This document shows, in pieces, positions 32,191 through 44,730 of a stretch of 64,000 nucleotides of DNA. The position numbers were made by a program, and so were the translations under genes. The notes below the pieces were generated by a model. The model did no database searches. It was not told where the DNA came from and saw nothing but the letters and a program-made list of their open reading frames with translations. Every line of letters starts with the position of its first letter. Position 1 is the first letter of the stretch. The DNA comes from Heterodera schachtii (taxonomy: Eukaryota; Nematoda; Chromadorea; Rhabditida; Heteroderidae). The stretch is from positions 186,001 to 250,000 of the forward strand of contig SIJG01000127.1 of NCBI GenBank assembly GCA_023374025.1, given 5' to 3'.

Positions 32191-35110
32191 TGAGGGCCAA
32201 TTCCCGTCATTCCCATCGAAATCGGGGAGTTGAAGAAAGGGCAAATTAATAAGAGGCCGAATTGGGGGAGGGGAAGCGGGAGCAGCAGGATGGGGCGCTC
32301 TCGAAGACGAAGCGCGTATCCCATCAATTTTCACATCCAATTTAGTCTGCATTTCGCACCCATTTGCAATGATATCGTCTGGGCATGCCCCTCCCACCAA
32401 AAATTGGGAAAAAAGCTTATTTTCCTCGTCTCTTATTTCCTTCTCCGGGGAGCCCAAGATTACGGACCATTCCCTCAAAAGACTCTGTGCCAACAAAATT
32501 AAGCGATTCAGTTTTTCAGCTGTGAAGCAAATGGGTTCCAAAGATGACGGCTCATTTGGCAGGGCCTCGAGGTGAACTCCCCGATTTGTTTCAGTGGAAA
32601 TAGCCGACAACAAAGGAAAAAGTTGTTGCCGGATAATGGCGGACATTTCCGCAAAGTACAAAATTTCAAGCCAAAAAAAAGGGTAAAACCAAAAGAAAAG
32701 AACAAGGATTAGCCCGGTGAAAACTCAGTCTGGTAAGAGCACCAGACTCTTAATCTTACTGTATTGGACAAGGGGGTAAATGCCTTGCCAACCAGGGAAA
32801 GGAGAAAATGGCCCGGGGGGTTCCGATTTGGGTTCCGACCAGCCAAGAAATGGTAAAGCCAAATTAGAATTGGGGGGCTGAGTCCCTGTAAGCAAGTGGG
32901 GCAAAAGGCCGAGCAAACAAGGGGTAATGAACGGCAAGGGAGGACAAGGGAGATAATGGTAAAGCAAAGGGCGGGGGTGAAGAGCAATGGAAAACGAGGG
33001 GGGAAATGGTAAAGCCCAAGAAAGGGTGAAAAGCAAAGAGGCGAGACTTCACCACAAAAAAAGGGGTTTATTAACGAAAGGCAAAAAATGGAAAAGCAAT
33101 GAAAAATAAGCGTTTTTTGGGGTTTGTAAAGCAGAGGAAAAAGTCGTCGGAGCACAAGTGATAGGCAGAGGGCGAAAAAGAAGAAAAAAATGCAACGGAG
33201 AGTCTTGGCACATCATTTCTTTTATACTCGCTCGGGAGGGCAGGGCATCGTTGGGTGGGCGGATCGTCGGGAGGGCCGGGCGTCGTTTTGGTGGGCGAGT
33301 TGTTTAGGCGAGAACAGTGCCGGAGGGGATGATCAGCAAATGGGGAGAAAAACAGCAGAAGGGCACGCCATCGCACAGAATTGGCCCCAATAGCATCAGC
33401 GCGAGTGTCCAAATTCCTCAGTGCCCCAAATTCACCAATTCACTTGAGGGGATTAACAAGGGGGGAATTGTGGGCCGTAGGCCCTGATTACATATTAGTG
33501 GTTTATTTGGCACTCAACAAATTGGCCCATTGGCAAAAGTTACTAATCCCCCCCCCCCCGGCCCAAAAAGTGATTAATGTAAAAAGTTATTTTTTTTATT
33601 TTATTTTGCAATTTATTTATTTTTAGTTTATTTTATTTGTTTTTTAAATAATCAAAAAATATGGCGTAGACAACGTCCAATGTTCATTTTCTTTGGCCAG
33701 CGGGGAAGGATCACAAAAAGCTATTAAATGACTGCAAATTGCAGAATTTAGTGGAAATTTTAAGCCAATAATGAAAAACAGAAAAAAAAAACGAAAATTC
33801 AAAAAACCACGAAAAGATTTCAAAGAATAATTTTTAATATTCTAAAAAATTAGCCCGAATTTTCGGGTCCTATTGTTTGACCGTCTTCAAAATGTGGTAC
33901 ATGTCGTCGTCCACTTCGTCCTCCTCCTTCCACACATACTACGATGGCATTGTGCGGTCGCCCGCAGAAGGGCAATGCAATGCCGCGGGACCGTGTTACG
34001 ACTTTTTGCGCCGCTCTCGACACTTGCGCCGCGGACATTTGCGCCGCCGACCAACAAAAATATATTTTAAATATTGTTACCAATTTTGAACAATTTTACT
34101 CAATTACTGCGCATTCAATAATTACGGCACAAAAACCAAAATTGATGAGGAGGAGCGAGAAGAGGAGGAGGAGGAGCCACGTGTGCAAATGTTGGGGCAA
34201 ATGAAGTGTACGTGAACGACCAACGACAAGTGAATTTGGATCAGCTGAGCAGTGAAATTGATCATTTTATAAGACAATCAAAATTGCCTGATCAGTCGAG
34301 TTTTTGTCAATTTAAACCAAATTCGACATATTCGAAAATTATCCCGGCGGCGGCGCTTGCGCCAATGAAGAAGAACCAATTTTTCTATGCTTTATCCTAT
34401 CACAGCATTTATTCAATTGTATTATTTTTACACTCACAAATTCGTAAATAAATAATTAATTATGCAATCATTTATTCATATTTTATGCCAAAATATCCGA
34501 TGAAAAAGTGGTGGAAAATTTGTCGGATGATTTTGTGATGATTTGGCCAAAATATAAAAAATAAATGAATAAATTACTTTTGTCATTTATCGGTATCCAC
34601 AATCTCTGCTACAAAATGTGTGGTCGTTCGTCCGCTTTTTCTTCTGTTAGTGGCTTTTCCCCCATTTTTTACACGTCGACACACAAAATTCAGTGATTGG
34701 TCCAATGACGGAATTCAATTCACTGCTTCCATCCCATCACTTTCATCCATTCATTCATTCATTCATTTCATTTGATCATTTGGGAAATAAATATTTATTC
34801 GTAAAATAAATAATTTTAATACTAAATAATTAAATAGTATTACATAATATTAATTAATTAATCAATTAGCAAATGAATTGCTTTTCTCTATTTACCGTCT
34901 TTCTGTGCTTGTTCGTTAATTGCTCAGCTCCTCCAATACGGTAATTTCATATGTAATCAAAAACCAAATAAATATTTTGAATTTTAAACGCATTTCAAAA
35001 TAATTGAGTCCAAGCATTAATTAAGGCCTGATCAAAGCCTGGATATTTTGCCTGAATTTTTTTATTTTTAAATTTTCAATTTTTCAGCCCTTTGTCATCC
35101 GTCGATGGCA
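32189..35110. repeat. Tandem segmental duplication, unit 2 (about 2,922 bp)
   Basis: Contains a second BEL gag 5' part (32661-32192, minus), a second BEL LTR (about 33492-32760, minus), the tRNA-Lys-like segment, the unidentified segment and the promoter plus exon 1 of copy D. Unit 2 ends inside exon 2 of copy D. Confidence 0.95.
34382..34872 (+). promoter_or_regulatory. Astacin promoter block, copy D
   Basis: Identical in order to the other blocks, and nearly identical to 31477-31950 because it belongs to the tandem duplication. Confidence 0.6.
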
Positions 35111-36945
35111 TTTGGAAAACGTGCAATGGCAAAAATGGGACAATTTTGGTGGAAAATGACTGCACAAAGTAAAAATATATGAAAATTTATTTTAAATAAA
35201 TAATTATTTATTTAAATCATTTTTAGGCTTCTCCTCTGTTACCAAAGCGAAATGGCCAAAAACAGAAAAATTAGCAAACGTATTGGGGTGGGCAAAGGAA
35301 AGATTGGCAAATTGAAATTTGTGGAATGTGCCGAAGAGATTGCCGAAGACCAATGGCACGGACTGATCATTGCCAAGCACCAAGACGGAATGATCAGCTA
35401 CGAGTCGAGGCAAATTGGAATTGAAAATATTTTCAAATATGAATTTAAATTAAAATTAAGCCATGGGTTTGACGACATTTTCGGCACCGAACCAACGAAA
35501 AAAACGGAAAAATATTTGGAAATTAATTTGACCAAAAGTAAAGCAAAATTAATAATAATATTTTAATAATAATTATTATTTTACAGATGCTGAACCACTG
35601 GGAAATGAACTTCAAGAAGCGCTTTCTTCTGCTGCATTTTTTGATGATTTTATGCCATTTGTTTTGGCATTTGAATTTGGCACAAAATTTTGCGCAGAAA
35701 ACGGCGGCACCACCAAATTGTGCAAAGAAAAAGTCCAATTTTATATTTAAAATTCATTATTTAATTAATTTTTATTTTTAGTGCCTTAAAAAGGCACCGT
35801 TTGTTGGCACAACCAAATCCCATGGCAAAACAACAAAAACAACAACGACTTCCGTCCCGACAACCACCGAACAACAAAAATTTGCGTTTGAACCGTTTTC
35901 CGAATTTGTGTCCCATTTTGGCATTAATTGTTCGAAAATCATTTTCCCCGTGGAGGTGGCCAAATTCATTTTGAATATTACCGCTGTGCCCTACCGAATT
36001 GCGTGCAATGAATATGAACAAGATTACGAAATCGGACAATCGGTGGAGGCTTATTTGACAAATTCAAACCAAAGTTTTTTCAATGCTTGCATGGAAGTGC
36101 CGACAACCAAATGCGCAAAGTGATTGAAATTCTGGCACAAAATTTGGTGCCAAATTCTCACAAATTTTTTTTAGGCATGTGGAACCGAGCGCGTGCTATA
36201 AAAGCATGAAAACAGTGGTGCCTAACAACAATGCCATCGCCAAATTATGCCAAGATCACCTTGGTGAAGCGAATGTTGCCGGATTTGCTGTACAAATTTG
36301 CATCCATCGGGATAAAAAGGACAGAAGCTTGTCTTTGAAACATTCTTGAACCTTTCCACCACTGACGAATTGTATGGCCAAATAATGAGAGATTAGATGA
36401 TGTAACAAATTAATTACTTAATTGGGTTAATTAAGCATCAAAATGACGCGCAATTTCCCAATTTCCGTTGAACAAATTATGGAGATAAAAGAAACTGTTC
36501 CCATTTTCTTTTTCGAATGTGGCACCGATCAACACCAAAGCGCAATCCGAGAAAAAGCCAATGGGAAAGTGATCAGCGGAGCATTGAATGAAAATGTGAA
36601 AACAAATCGTCTTTTAAATTGTTTTTTTTAAAATAATTAATTGAAATTTTATGCCACTGGCTGCAATTATTTTTTAATGATTTAATATTAAATTGAGCCA
36701 ATGGTATTTGCAATAATTTAATTGAAATTTAGGCCAATGGCATTGGCACCGTTCTGAATGACATCAAAGCAGAAAAATTCAATGAAAATTTGGCAAAATG
36801 ATTCATTTGGTGCCGCCTTATGCTGATCACATGCTGGCATTCTTCCAGATTCCAACGCCTCGGTTCAACAAACGGATCAGTTTACGGACTGATTTGAAGC
36901 CGTACGAAAATGATCCGAAAAAAAGAGGTAAGAAATGAGTAAATC

Positions 36946-37183
36946 TGTCGTGTATGAGGACTTATTTGATGGGACTCAAATGGACATTTCATATTTCCCT
37001 CTTAATCCCCAACTGTCATTGCTGTCTATTTAAATGCTCTCTTTCCCTCTTTCTCCCCGCAGTCTTCACAGTCAGTCTTCATTTATCATTTTGTTCTCCA
37101 TCATCAACTTTGACCTCCGCATATATTTGTTATTTTCTTCACTGCATAAAATCAATTCAATTGACTGTTGGTCGGACACAACA
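36946..37183 (+). repeat. 5' LTR of the gypsy element
   Basis: Begins TGTCGTGTATGAGG, ends GGACACAACA. A CTATTTAAATG string about 80 bases in may be its TATA region. Preceded by AAATC. Confidence 0.95.
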
Positions 37184-37473
37184 GTTCACTGGCGCAGTCA
37201 GCAGTGCAAAACAAAGCGACGAGGCACAATCGGAGTTAAATTAAATACGCAAAGTAAAGCGTTCAACTGCCGATTTCATCAAAAACGCAAAGTAAAGCGT
37301 ACTTCATCTGCCGACTTCATCCATCAAAAAGCTAAATTAAAAGCGTGAAAGTAAACACGAATATTGTTGTCAGCTCAGTAAAGTAATTCTGTCAACAAAA
37401 GCTGAACTTTCACAAAAGGGTAAAGTAATTCCCACGTCAAAGCATCACCACCAAATTCGTCAACATTCAAAGG

Positions 37474-38616
37474 ATGGCCGAGCCAAAAGCAAAAGCTGGA
37501 AAAGGGCCGGGACCCTACACAGCGGAGATGGCATGGAAAATCTGGGAGGAGCGCTTCGAATTCTTCATTAAACTCCGAGCAGTCACTGATGCCGATACAA
37601 AAAAGCTGCTGTTCTTCACAGAAATTGGGCCGATCTACGAGGAATTGCGACAGATGGCACTACCGGATGATGTCAGGGATATGCCCTTGGATGAAATCAA
37701 GGCATTGATGAGAGATCAATATGGAGAGACAAAGACTGTGGCCGCGAAACGACACGAATTGTTTGCTGCGAAACAGACGGCAGGACAAACCATCCGCGAC
37801 TATGCGATTAAATTGCGCACTCTGATCGCCAATGCAGAATGGCACAGAGATTCGGTGGACATGTGCCTGACAGCGTTGTTCATCAATGGACTCGCAGATG
37901 ATTCAATTCGAGCGGAACTGATCAAAAAAGGTGACAATGCTCTGAAGTTCAAAGACGCAATCGAAACTGCGGTGCTTTTGGAACAATCATCATTGGACGC
38001 GCAACGAATCGGTGGACATGGGCCAAGAGAAATGGTGGCCAAGGTTTCATCTCAAAGAAAGGAGAAGAAAACCGGAGGAACGAAAACACCAGGGCAATGT
38101 CATCGATGCGGAAAGAACGGCCATTGGTCGAGTGAATGTCCCAGTAAAAACACCGAATGCCGAGAATGTGGAAGGATTGGACATTGGGCAGTGGCCTGCA
38201 AAGCAAAGCAGAGCACGACATCAAACGCAGACAAAGGAAGGCAAGGCTCCTCTTACTTCAAAGGAAAGCCGGTGCATCAAATCAGCGCACAAAAGCGTGA
38301 TTCTTCCATGGATGTTGCGAGCGTCGTCAAGCAAAAAAAAGTCAAATCACTCACAGCACCACCAGCATTCGTTCAATTGCAACTGCAAAAAGAGAAAGCA
38401 GATTTTGAATTGGACAGTGGCGCCGACGTTTCGCTGTTCTCCGAAGACGATTGGATTGCAAATGGCGAGCCAAAATTGTCAACAAAGCGTTTGGAATTGG
38501 AATGGTACAACAAATTCGGGACACCAAATCCGGCAGTAAATTGGACGAAGTGCTCCAAAATCACGCCGAAGTCTTCAGTGAAGGACTTGGCCGCTGTACA
38601 CGACACATCGCGTTAA
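37474..38616 (+). CDS. gag: Gypsy gag plus start of protease
   Basis: Begins MAEPKAKAGKGPGPY. The N-terminal 200 residues contain the capsid-type helical region of gypsy gag (retrotransposon gag family, with FAAKQTAGQTIRDYAIKLR). Two CCHC knuckles follow at about residues 210-245 (CHRCGKNGHWSSEC and CRECGRIGHWAVAC), which bind nucleic acid. DSGADVSLF near residue 308 is the aspartic protease active-site motif. The frame then runs on for about 70 residues that do not look like protease, because sequence is missing between the active site and the RT region. Gag would form the particle; here it is the intact part of the element. Confidence 0.9.
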   Translation: MAEPKAKAGKGPGPYTAEMAWKIWEERFEFFIKLRAVTDADTKKLLFFTEIGPIYEELRQMALPDDVRDMPLDEIKALMRDQYGETKTVAAKRHELFAAKQTAGQTIRDYAIKLRTLIANAEWHRDSVDMCLTALFINGLADDSIRAELIKKGDNALKFKDAIETAVLLEQSSLDAQRIGGHGPREMVAKVSSQRKEKKTGGTKTPGQCHRCGKNGHWSSECPSKNTECRECGRIGHWAVACKAKQSTTSNADKGRQGSSYFKGKPVHQISAQKRDSSMDVASVVKQKKVKSLTAPPAFVQLQLQKEKADFELDSGADVSLFSEDDWIANGEPKLSTKRLELEWYNKFGTPNPAVNWTKCSKITPKSSVKDLAAVHDTSR

Positions 38617-41123
38617 AATTTAAAACGGATGTTCAGCCAAAAAGATGCAAGCCGCGTCCCGTGCCATTTGCGTTGCGTCCCGAGGTGGAGAAGGTTTTAA
38701 ACCAATGGGAAAAGGAAGGAGTCCTCGAGCCGGTGGCGACATCTGATTGGGCAACTCCGCTCGTCATTGTGCCAAAGCCCGGCAACAAAATTCGATTGTG
38801 CTGCGACTATAAGGTCACAGTAAATCCGTGCCTGGACATCCATCAGTACCCACTCCCTCGACCGGAAGAATTATTCAGCGCTATCAACAATGGCGACAAA
38901 TTCTCAAAGTTGGACTTGAAAGAGGCCTACTTACAGCTTCCGTTGGACGATCAGGCGAAGGAATGCCTCACAATCTGCACCCATAAAGGGCTGTACCGAT
39001 TTTCACGCATGCCCTACGGAGTGGCATCGGCACCAGCGATATTCCAGCAGGTGATGGAAGAAATTCTCTGCGGAATTGACGGAGTGGCAGTGTATTTGGA
39101 CGACATCGTCGTCACTGCTACAAACAATGCCGAACATTTGAAGAGATTGGATGCCGTTCTCCAAAGACTTCAAAAGGCAGGACTACGAGTAAAAAAGGAA
39201 AAATGCTCGTTCATGCAAGAAAGCATCGTCTATTTGGGACACATAATCGACCGGCAAGGAATTCGAACTTCGCCAGAGAAGGTGGAAGCAATTCAAAAAA
39301 TGCCGGCACCGGAAAATTTGAAAGAACTTCAATCGTTTCTCGGCATGGTTGGCTATTACGGAAAGTTCATCCCTTCATTGGCGACGGTTTCGGAACCATT
39401 GAATGAACTTCGCCGGACAGAAAAGGAATGGCACTGGGGGAAGGAGCAACAAAAAGCCTTCGGAGAGATCAAGGAAATGTTGGCTTCAAACGACATCCTG
39501 GTGCATTTCGACCCTGAAAAGCCTCTCTTCTTGGCAACAGACGCGTCAGATTATGGAATTGGAGCAGTTTTGTTCCATAAGGATGCCAAAACTGGAAAAG
39601 TTGGAGTCATCGCTTATGCTTCGAAAACGTTAAGCTCATCCGAGCGGAAGTATGCGCAAATTGAGAAGGAGGGACGTGGAGTGATTTTCGGCGTAGAAAA
39701 ATTCAACCAATATTTATACGGCCGAAAGTTCACACTACAGACTGACCACGAGCCGCTGAAACGGATTTTTGGACCAAAGGGTCAACTGCCAGTCGTTGCT
39801 GCCAGGCGTTTACATCGTTGGAGCTTAATTTTGATGAACTACGAGTTCGACATCGAATATTGCTCAACCAACAATTTTGGACACGCAGATGGATTGTCAC
39901 GACTGCCAGCACCAGAAATCGACCAAATTTGCAAGGAGAGCTGCGACATTGGCGAAATTCAGAAGGAATGCCAAAATGCTCTGCCAATAACAGCAATTTT
40001 AAAGTTGCTCCATGAGACACATCCGGGAATCGTGCGCATGAAGTCGCTGGCGAGACAAAAAGTCTGGTGGCCCGGCATCGACAAGGACATCGAAACAATT
40101 CGTAAGCAATGCAAAATTTGCCAGACAAATGCTTCGGAAATGAGAAAAGTGCCGTTGCACCCTTGGGAAGTGCCAGAAGTGCCATGGCAAAGGCTTCACA
40201 TCGACTTTTGTGGCCCATTTCTCGGAAAAATGTGGTTGATCGTCGTGGATGCAAAGACGAAATGGCCGGAAGTCATTATGATGGCGAAAACAACGACAGA
40301 AGCGACCATTTCGGCAATTCGAAATTTGTTATGGACGCATGGAATTCCACTACAAATCGTCAGTGATAACGGCCTGCAATTCACTTCAAAAGAGTTTGCA
40401 AAGTTCTGTGAAGAACGTGGCATCAGCACACTCTCACAGCGCCGTACCATCCGCAAAGCAATGGAGAAGCGGAGCGATTCGTCCAAACCTTCAAGAAAGG
40501 AATGCTTCTCAACAAGAAAGAGAAAAATTGGGAAAACGAACTCGCGAAAAACCAATTTCTGCTGAAATATCGGATCACACCGCATTCGGCAACAGGACAA
40601 ACACCGGCCAAAATGATGTTCAACAGAGAACTGAGGACAAAACTCGATTTGGTCCAGCCGGTTTTCAACCCAAGGCAAAGGGAAGAAAAGGAGGAAAAGC
40701 AAAAAGTTGTGGACAACTACAGAGACCGAGTCAAAAAGAATTTTGATCGAGGCACTTGGAAAAGGTCATTCGACATTGGCCAGAAGATTTTCGCCAGGAA
40801 TTTCCGCGACGGAACCAAGTGGATGGAAGGCGAAATTGTGCGCCAAATCTCACCATCACTTTTCCTTGTCAGCCAAAAGAGGAATTTGGAAAAGGCACTT
40901 AGATCAGCTTAAATCCAACGAAACGGAAACGGACAGCGAAAGTGCCGAAACCGATTCAAATTCGTCACTGGCAGAACAAGCTGAGATGGACGCCGACGGT
41001 GGAAATCAGCCGGACATTGATGCGCAAGATGAACCGCAAAATGTGCCGACGAATGATCAAGAGGAGCTCAGACGATCGAGCAGACAGCGTAAGCCGAGAA
41101 CCATCTTCGATCCGAGTCGATGA
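38451..41123 (+). pseudogene. pol: Gypsy pol: RT, RNase H, integrase; interrupted
   Basis: The main frame runs 38451-40565. RT: PLPRPEELFSAI, KLDLKEAYLQLPL, SRMPYGVASAPAIFQ and the catalytic YLDDIVV. RNase H: FLATDASDYGIGAVLF and TDHEPLKRIFG. Integrase: HHCC finger (HETHPGIVRMKSLARQKVWW to CKICQ), catalytic HIDFCGPF and SDNGLQF. Just before the third catalytic residue (Glu) the frame is lost between about 40430 and 40455 and again near 40885; the last part lies in frames 40502-40912 and 40707-41123, ending in an acidic, Ser-rich tail. Most of the protease and the linker to the RT are missing near 38540, where the frame also changes. The element could move only with enzymes from another copy, unless these are sequence errors. 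Confidence 0.9.
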
Positions 41124-41148
41124 ACCGATTGAATTGGTGGGGAGGAGA

Positions 41149-41386
41149 TGTCGTGTATGAGGACTTATTTGATGGGACTCAAATGGACATTTCATATTTC
41201 CCTCTTAATCCCCAACTGTCATTGCTGTCTATTTAAATGCTCTCTTTCCCTCCTTCTCCCCGCAGTCTTCACAGTCAGTCTTCATTTATCATTTTGTTCT
41301 CCATCATCAACTTTGACCTCCGCATATATTTGTTATTTTCTTCACTGCATAAAATCAATTCAATTGACTGTTGGTCGGACACAACA
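41149..41386 (+). repeat. 3' LTR of the gypsy element
   Basis: Same length and ends as the 5' LTR, one difference by eye, followed by AAATC. Confidence 0.95.
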
Positions 41387-42036
41387 AAATCAATCGTAGT
41401 CTTGTTTCACGGCGCGTAAGACTCAAAATTAAAAATGGCAAAAATTTTAGGGAAGATCAGACAAGTGCGACAAATATGGGGAAGACTGTGAAGTGATCAA
41501 GAAATTGTTGCATAAAATTGATCAATTGAGCAATTGCAAAAATGAAACAATTGATACGGTACGGTAATTAATGGTAGTGTTTAAAATTGAGAGCAATTGT
41601 AAATCACTTAAAAATACTAAAAATGGGATAATAATAAGCAATTCTTGATTTATATATGATAAACATTTAAGAATTTTTAGGGATTTTTTTTTCTAAAAAA
41701 TGATATAAAAGAGGGAATTTTTAGGTTGTGAAAGAAAAAAGTTTTTTTAATTTTAAATTCGTTATTTTTAAAAAATAAGTGAATTTTTTTTTTGGAAAAA
41801 ACGAGATAGTCAAATTCTTTTTCTGTCCGTTCTTAATTATGCGCTTTTAAGTCTGCTTTTCGTCTGCCCAAATGGGTCGATATTCCGCCACCTGCGATAC
41901 CGTACCAAAATGCGACCGAAACATTGGTGTGCTACGGTGATTTGTATTGTAACAAAGAAATGCTACAGGAAGACTATGATCGAGCACGCCAAAGTGAGTT
42001 TGGGGAGTGAAACATAGGCTTACTGTATACAGCAGG

Positions 42037-42500
42037 GATGGCACGGAATTCCGACTTCCGATTTCCGATTTCCGACATTTTTGGGGTCGGAATTCCGATT
42101 TCCGATTTCCGAAAAAATTTTGGACTCGGAATTCCGACTTCCGATTTCCGAAATTTTTGATAAAAAGTCGGAAATTTTCGGAAATTTTTTTTGAATTTTT
42201 TTTTCAAAAATTAACAATTTTTTACAATTTTGGTTAATAAATTGCATTGAAATTTTTCAAAAATTTCCCGGGGGCGCCTATCGGCACCGCCGCACCCTAA
42301 AAATCATATTTTCTTGAGAAATTTTGCCTCAAAATCGCTAAATTTAGTCATTTTTGGACAAAATTTGTTAACAATTTGATGAAAAATTATAAAAAAAATT
42401 TCCCCGGCGGCGCCTATCGGCACCGCCGGACCTCGCCCGCCGTGTTTTCAAGAATATTGAAAAAACGCGCCGCAAAAAAGGGTAAAATTTTTGATGAAAA
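42037..42500. repeat. TTCCGATTTCCGA word-repeat tract with hAT-like left end; GC-rich core motifs
   Basis: Starts CAGGGATGGCACGGAATTCC, then repeats TCCGAYTTCCGA about ten times to 42180. GGCGCCTATCGGCACCGCCG occurs at about 42273 and again at about 42410; a related sequence lies inverted at 47986-48016 inside another TIR element. No right end is found. It occupies the place of two lost exons of copy D. Confidence 0.5.
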
Positions 42501-43655
42501 TCATTGATAATTTTTTAAGGCAAATATTTATTTAAATAGATCAAAAAAATTTTGAACCAGCTTTTACTTGGTTAAGAATTAAAAATTTAGCCTATTATAA
42601 AATATTTAAAAATTTTTTTATTATACAGGGTGACAAATAAGTCTTGCACCACCTATTTTTTGTTGTAACTTTTTTCAAATGCAACGAAAAATGACTAATA
42701 TATATTCAAAATGTGCACAAAATATTAGGGAATAATTATTTTAATATTTTTATCCTATCTTTTGGGAGTCATAAGATAAAGACAAAAATGTGCCAAAAAA
42801 AATTTACAGTTGGCACGCAACTCCCCGGTTAATGTTTTGGTCATTTTCAAGAGAAAGGTTTAACGAAAAGAAACCATTTTTGCATGAGAATTAAAGAAGA
42901 TCCTGATCACTTAAATGGACTACACAAGATAATTCTCGGGCTCTCTTTAAGAGAATAAAAGGCCCAGATTTTATCATGGATAAAACCCAAAAAATTGCCC
43001 CTGAACCAGTCATAAATTCCAATCATCCAAAATATTATTCCTGATTTCCTCAAAAAGGCCATTATCTGGCATGAGCTACCACTTGGACCGAGGCTTTATG
43101 CCACGCCTAAGAATTTCAGCTGAGTAACTATTTTTGTGCATTTGACCCCTTGAGTCCTCAAAATCTATGAAATTTGACTAATTTCGAAAATCGCCCGAAA
43201 TCTTGTGAAATAAAAATAATTTTCAATAGCAGTTAAGCACATCTGAAAGAGCAGCTTCTGTTGGCTATGTTATATGGTTTTAGTGTAATAGAAACAATTT
43301 TTCATTTAGAAAATTGATGCCCGAAAAAATATTTTCCAAGTTGCGTGCCGTAAGGATATCAGCCCATTTCATAGACCCATAACTTTTTTTCATTTACCCT
43401 TTAATAAAATTGGCTTTTCTTATCCTGCCATTAGAAAACAATTAGGGCTATAGAAAGATGTTGAAAAAAATATATAACTAAAAACTTTTTAATTGTAATA
43501 AATAATTTCAAACATCTATAATTATGATTAAAACTTTCTTAGAACCAATTTTCTTGCATATTTCGCAATTTTAAAAAATTGGAAAAATTTTGCGAGTTGG
43601 CATTTTTGCCGCTTTGAAAATTGAATGATTTATTTGTTTTTAAATTTCAAAACAG
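42501..43655. other. Repeat-rich intron sequence of copy D
   Basis: No exon found. At 42626 ACAGGGTGACAAATAAGTC resembles a mariner-type terminus without a partner. GGCACGCAACT at about 42811 is inverted at about 43340, so a small TIR element may lie there. Confidence 0.3.
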
Positions 43656-44397
43656 GCAACACACATGCGTTCAATTCAAAATTGTTAATGTTGAAGAAAA
43701 GGACAACTACAATGAAGGCATTTTAATTAGAGACATTGAGTCTGCCGAAACTCTCAAAGCAAGAAATGTGTGCCGTAAGTTTAAACAAATTTGATTTTTA
43801 TACAATTCGAAATAAAAAATTAAACGAAAAATTGGAAAAAATATTTAAAAAATAGTTTACCTATAACTTTTTTTTATTTTCAACAAAATCCAACAATCTT
43901 GGGAATCATTCGAAAGCTTAACATGTTTTAGAAGCTGTTTCTAAGCAATTGCTTGGCGATTAGACAATTACCAAAAAAAAAAAAGTTATTAAAGTCAGAA
44001 AAAATTTTCCTTAATTACTTTTTTAAAGAGCAGAAAATCTTTTTGCTTTTTGTAAGCCTAATAGTGCATGTGAAGGGCTTTCGAAAGATACTATTGGATT
44101 TGGGTGACAATGAAGTACTCGAAATTTTGTTTTTTGTTTTCAAAATTTTTTCTAGTTTTCCATATCCCTGGTTCAATCGTCCTTATAAATTAATAATAAA
44201 AATTAAAATGATCAATTTTTTGCACTTAATTGTTGCCTATTAAAAATGTAGTCTTTGGACAAACAATGGCTGGCAAAGTTGGTGGTTGGCAAGAACTTGA
44301 GCTTTCATGGAACACACTTGCCTAATTGTGAGTTACTCAATTAAAAACAAGGAAATTTATTTTAAATATTCAAATAAGAAAATATATATTCACCTAT

Positions 44398-44730
44398 ACG
44401 GTAATTCAATCAATGCTCTGGGTACGGTATTGGTGTGAAAACAATTAGTGTTTGTTGTACATAACTTTAAGTGGCAAGTAAACTTTAAAAATATCAAATA
44501 ATATTTCCACTGGCTAACTAACTACACTGTAATTCAATCAATGCTCTGGGTACGGTATCGGTATGGCAATCAATTAGTGTTTGTTGTGCTTAACTTTAAG
44601 TGGCAAGAAAACTTTAAAAATATCAAATTAATTTTTCCACTGGCTAACTATACTGTAATTCAATCAATGCTTTGGGTACGGTATTAGTGTGGCAATCAAT
44701 TAATGTTTGTTGTTGATGAATTTGAAGTTG
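44398..44730. repeat. Tandem repeat of about 127 bp, 2.6 copies, before the zinc-site exon of copy D
   Basis: AATTCAATCAATGCTCTGGG recurs at about 44404, 44531 and 44657, each followed by GTACGGTAT and AATTAGTGTTTGTTGT. The last copy runs into the exon start at 44728. Not related by eye to the 126-bp satellite on the right. Confidence 0.85.

Larger units (their letters stand above)
36946..41386 (+). mobile_element. Complete Ty3/gypsy LTR retrotransposon in an intron of copy D
   Basis: Two 238-bp LTRs (TG to CA) differ at one base (37053 region T versus C). Five-base target duplication AAATC at 36941-36945 and 41387-41391. Primer-binding candidate TGGCGCAGTCAGC starts at 37190; polypurine tract GGTGGGGAGGAGA ends at 41148. 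It sits 18 bases after the GT donor of copy D at 36928, in the same direction as the gene. Both structure and LTR identity indicate a recent insertion. Confidence 0.95.

Noticed and set aside
42626..42650. Mariner-like terminus ACAGGGTGACAAATAAGTC
   Set aside because: No matching inverted end or TA flank could be found, so not called as an element.
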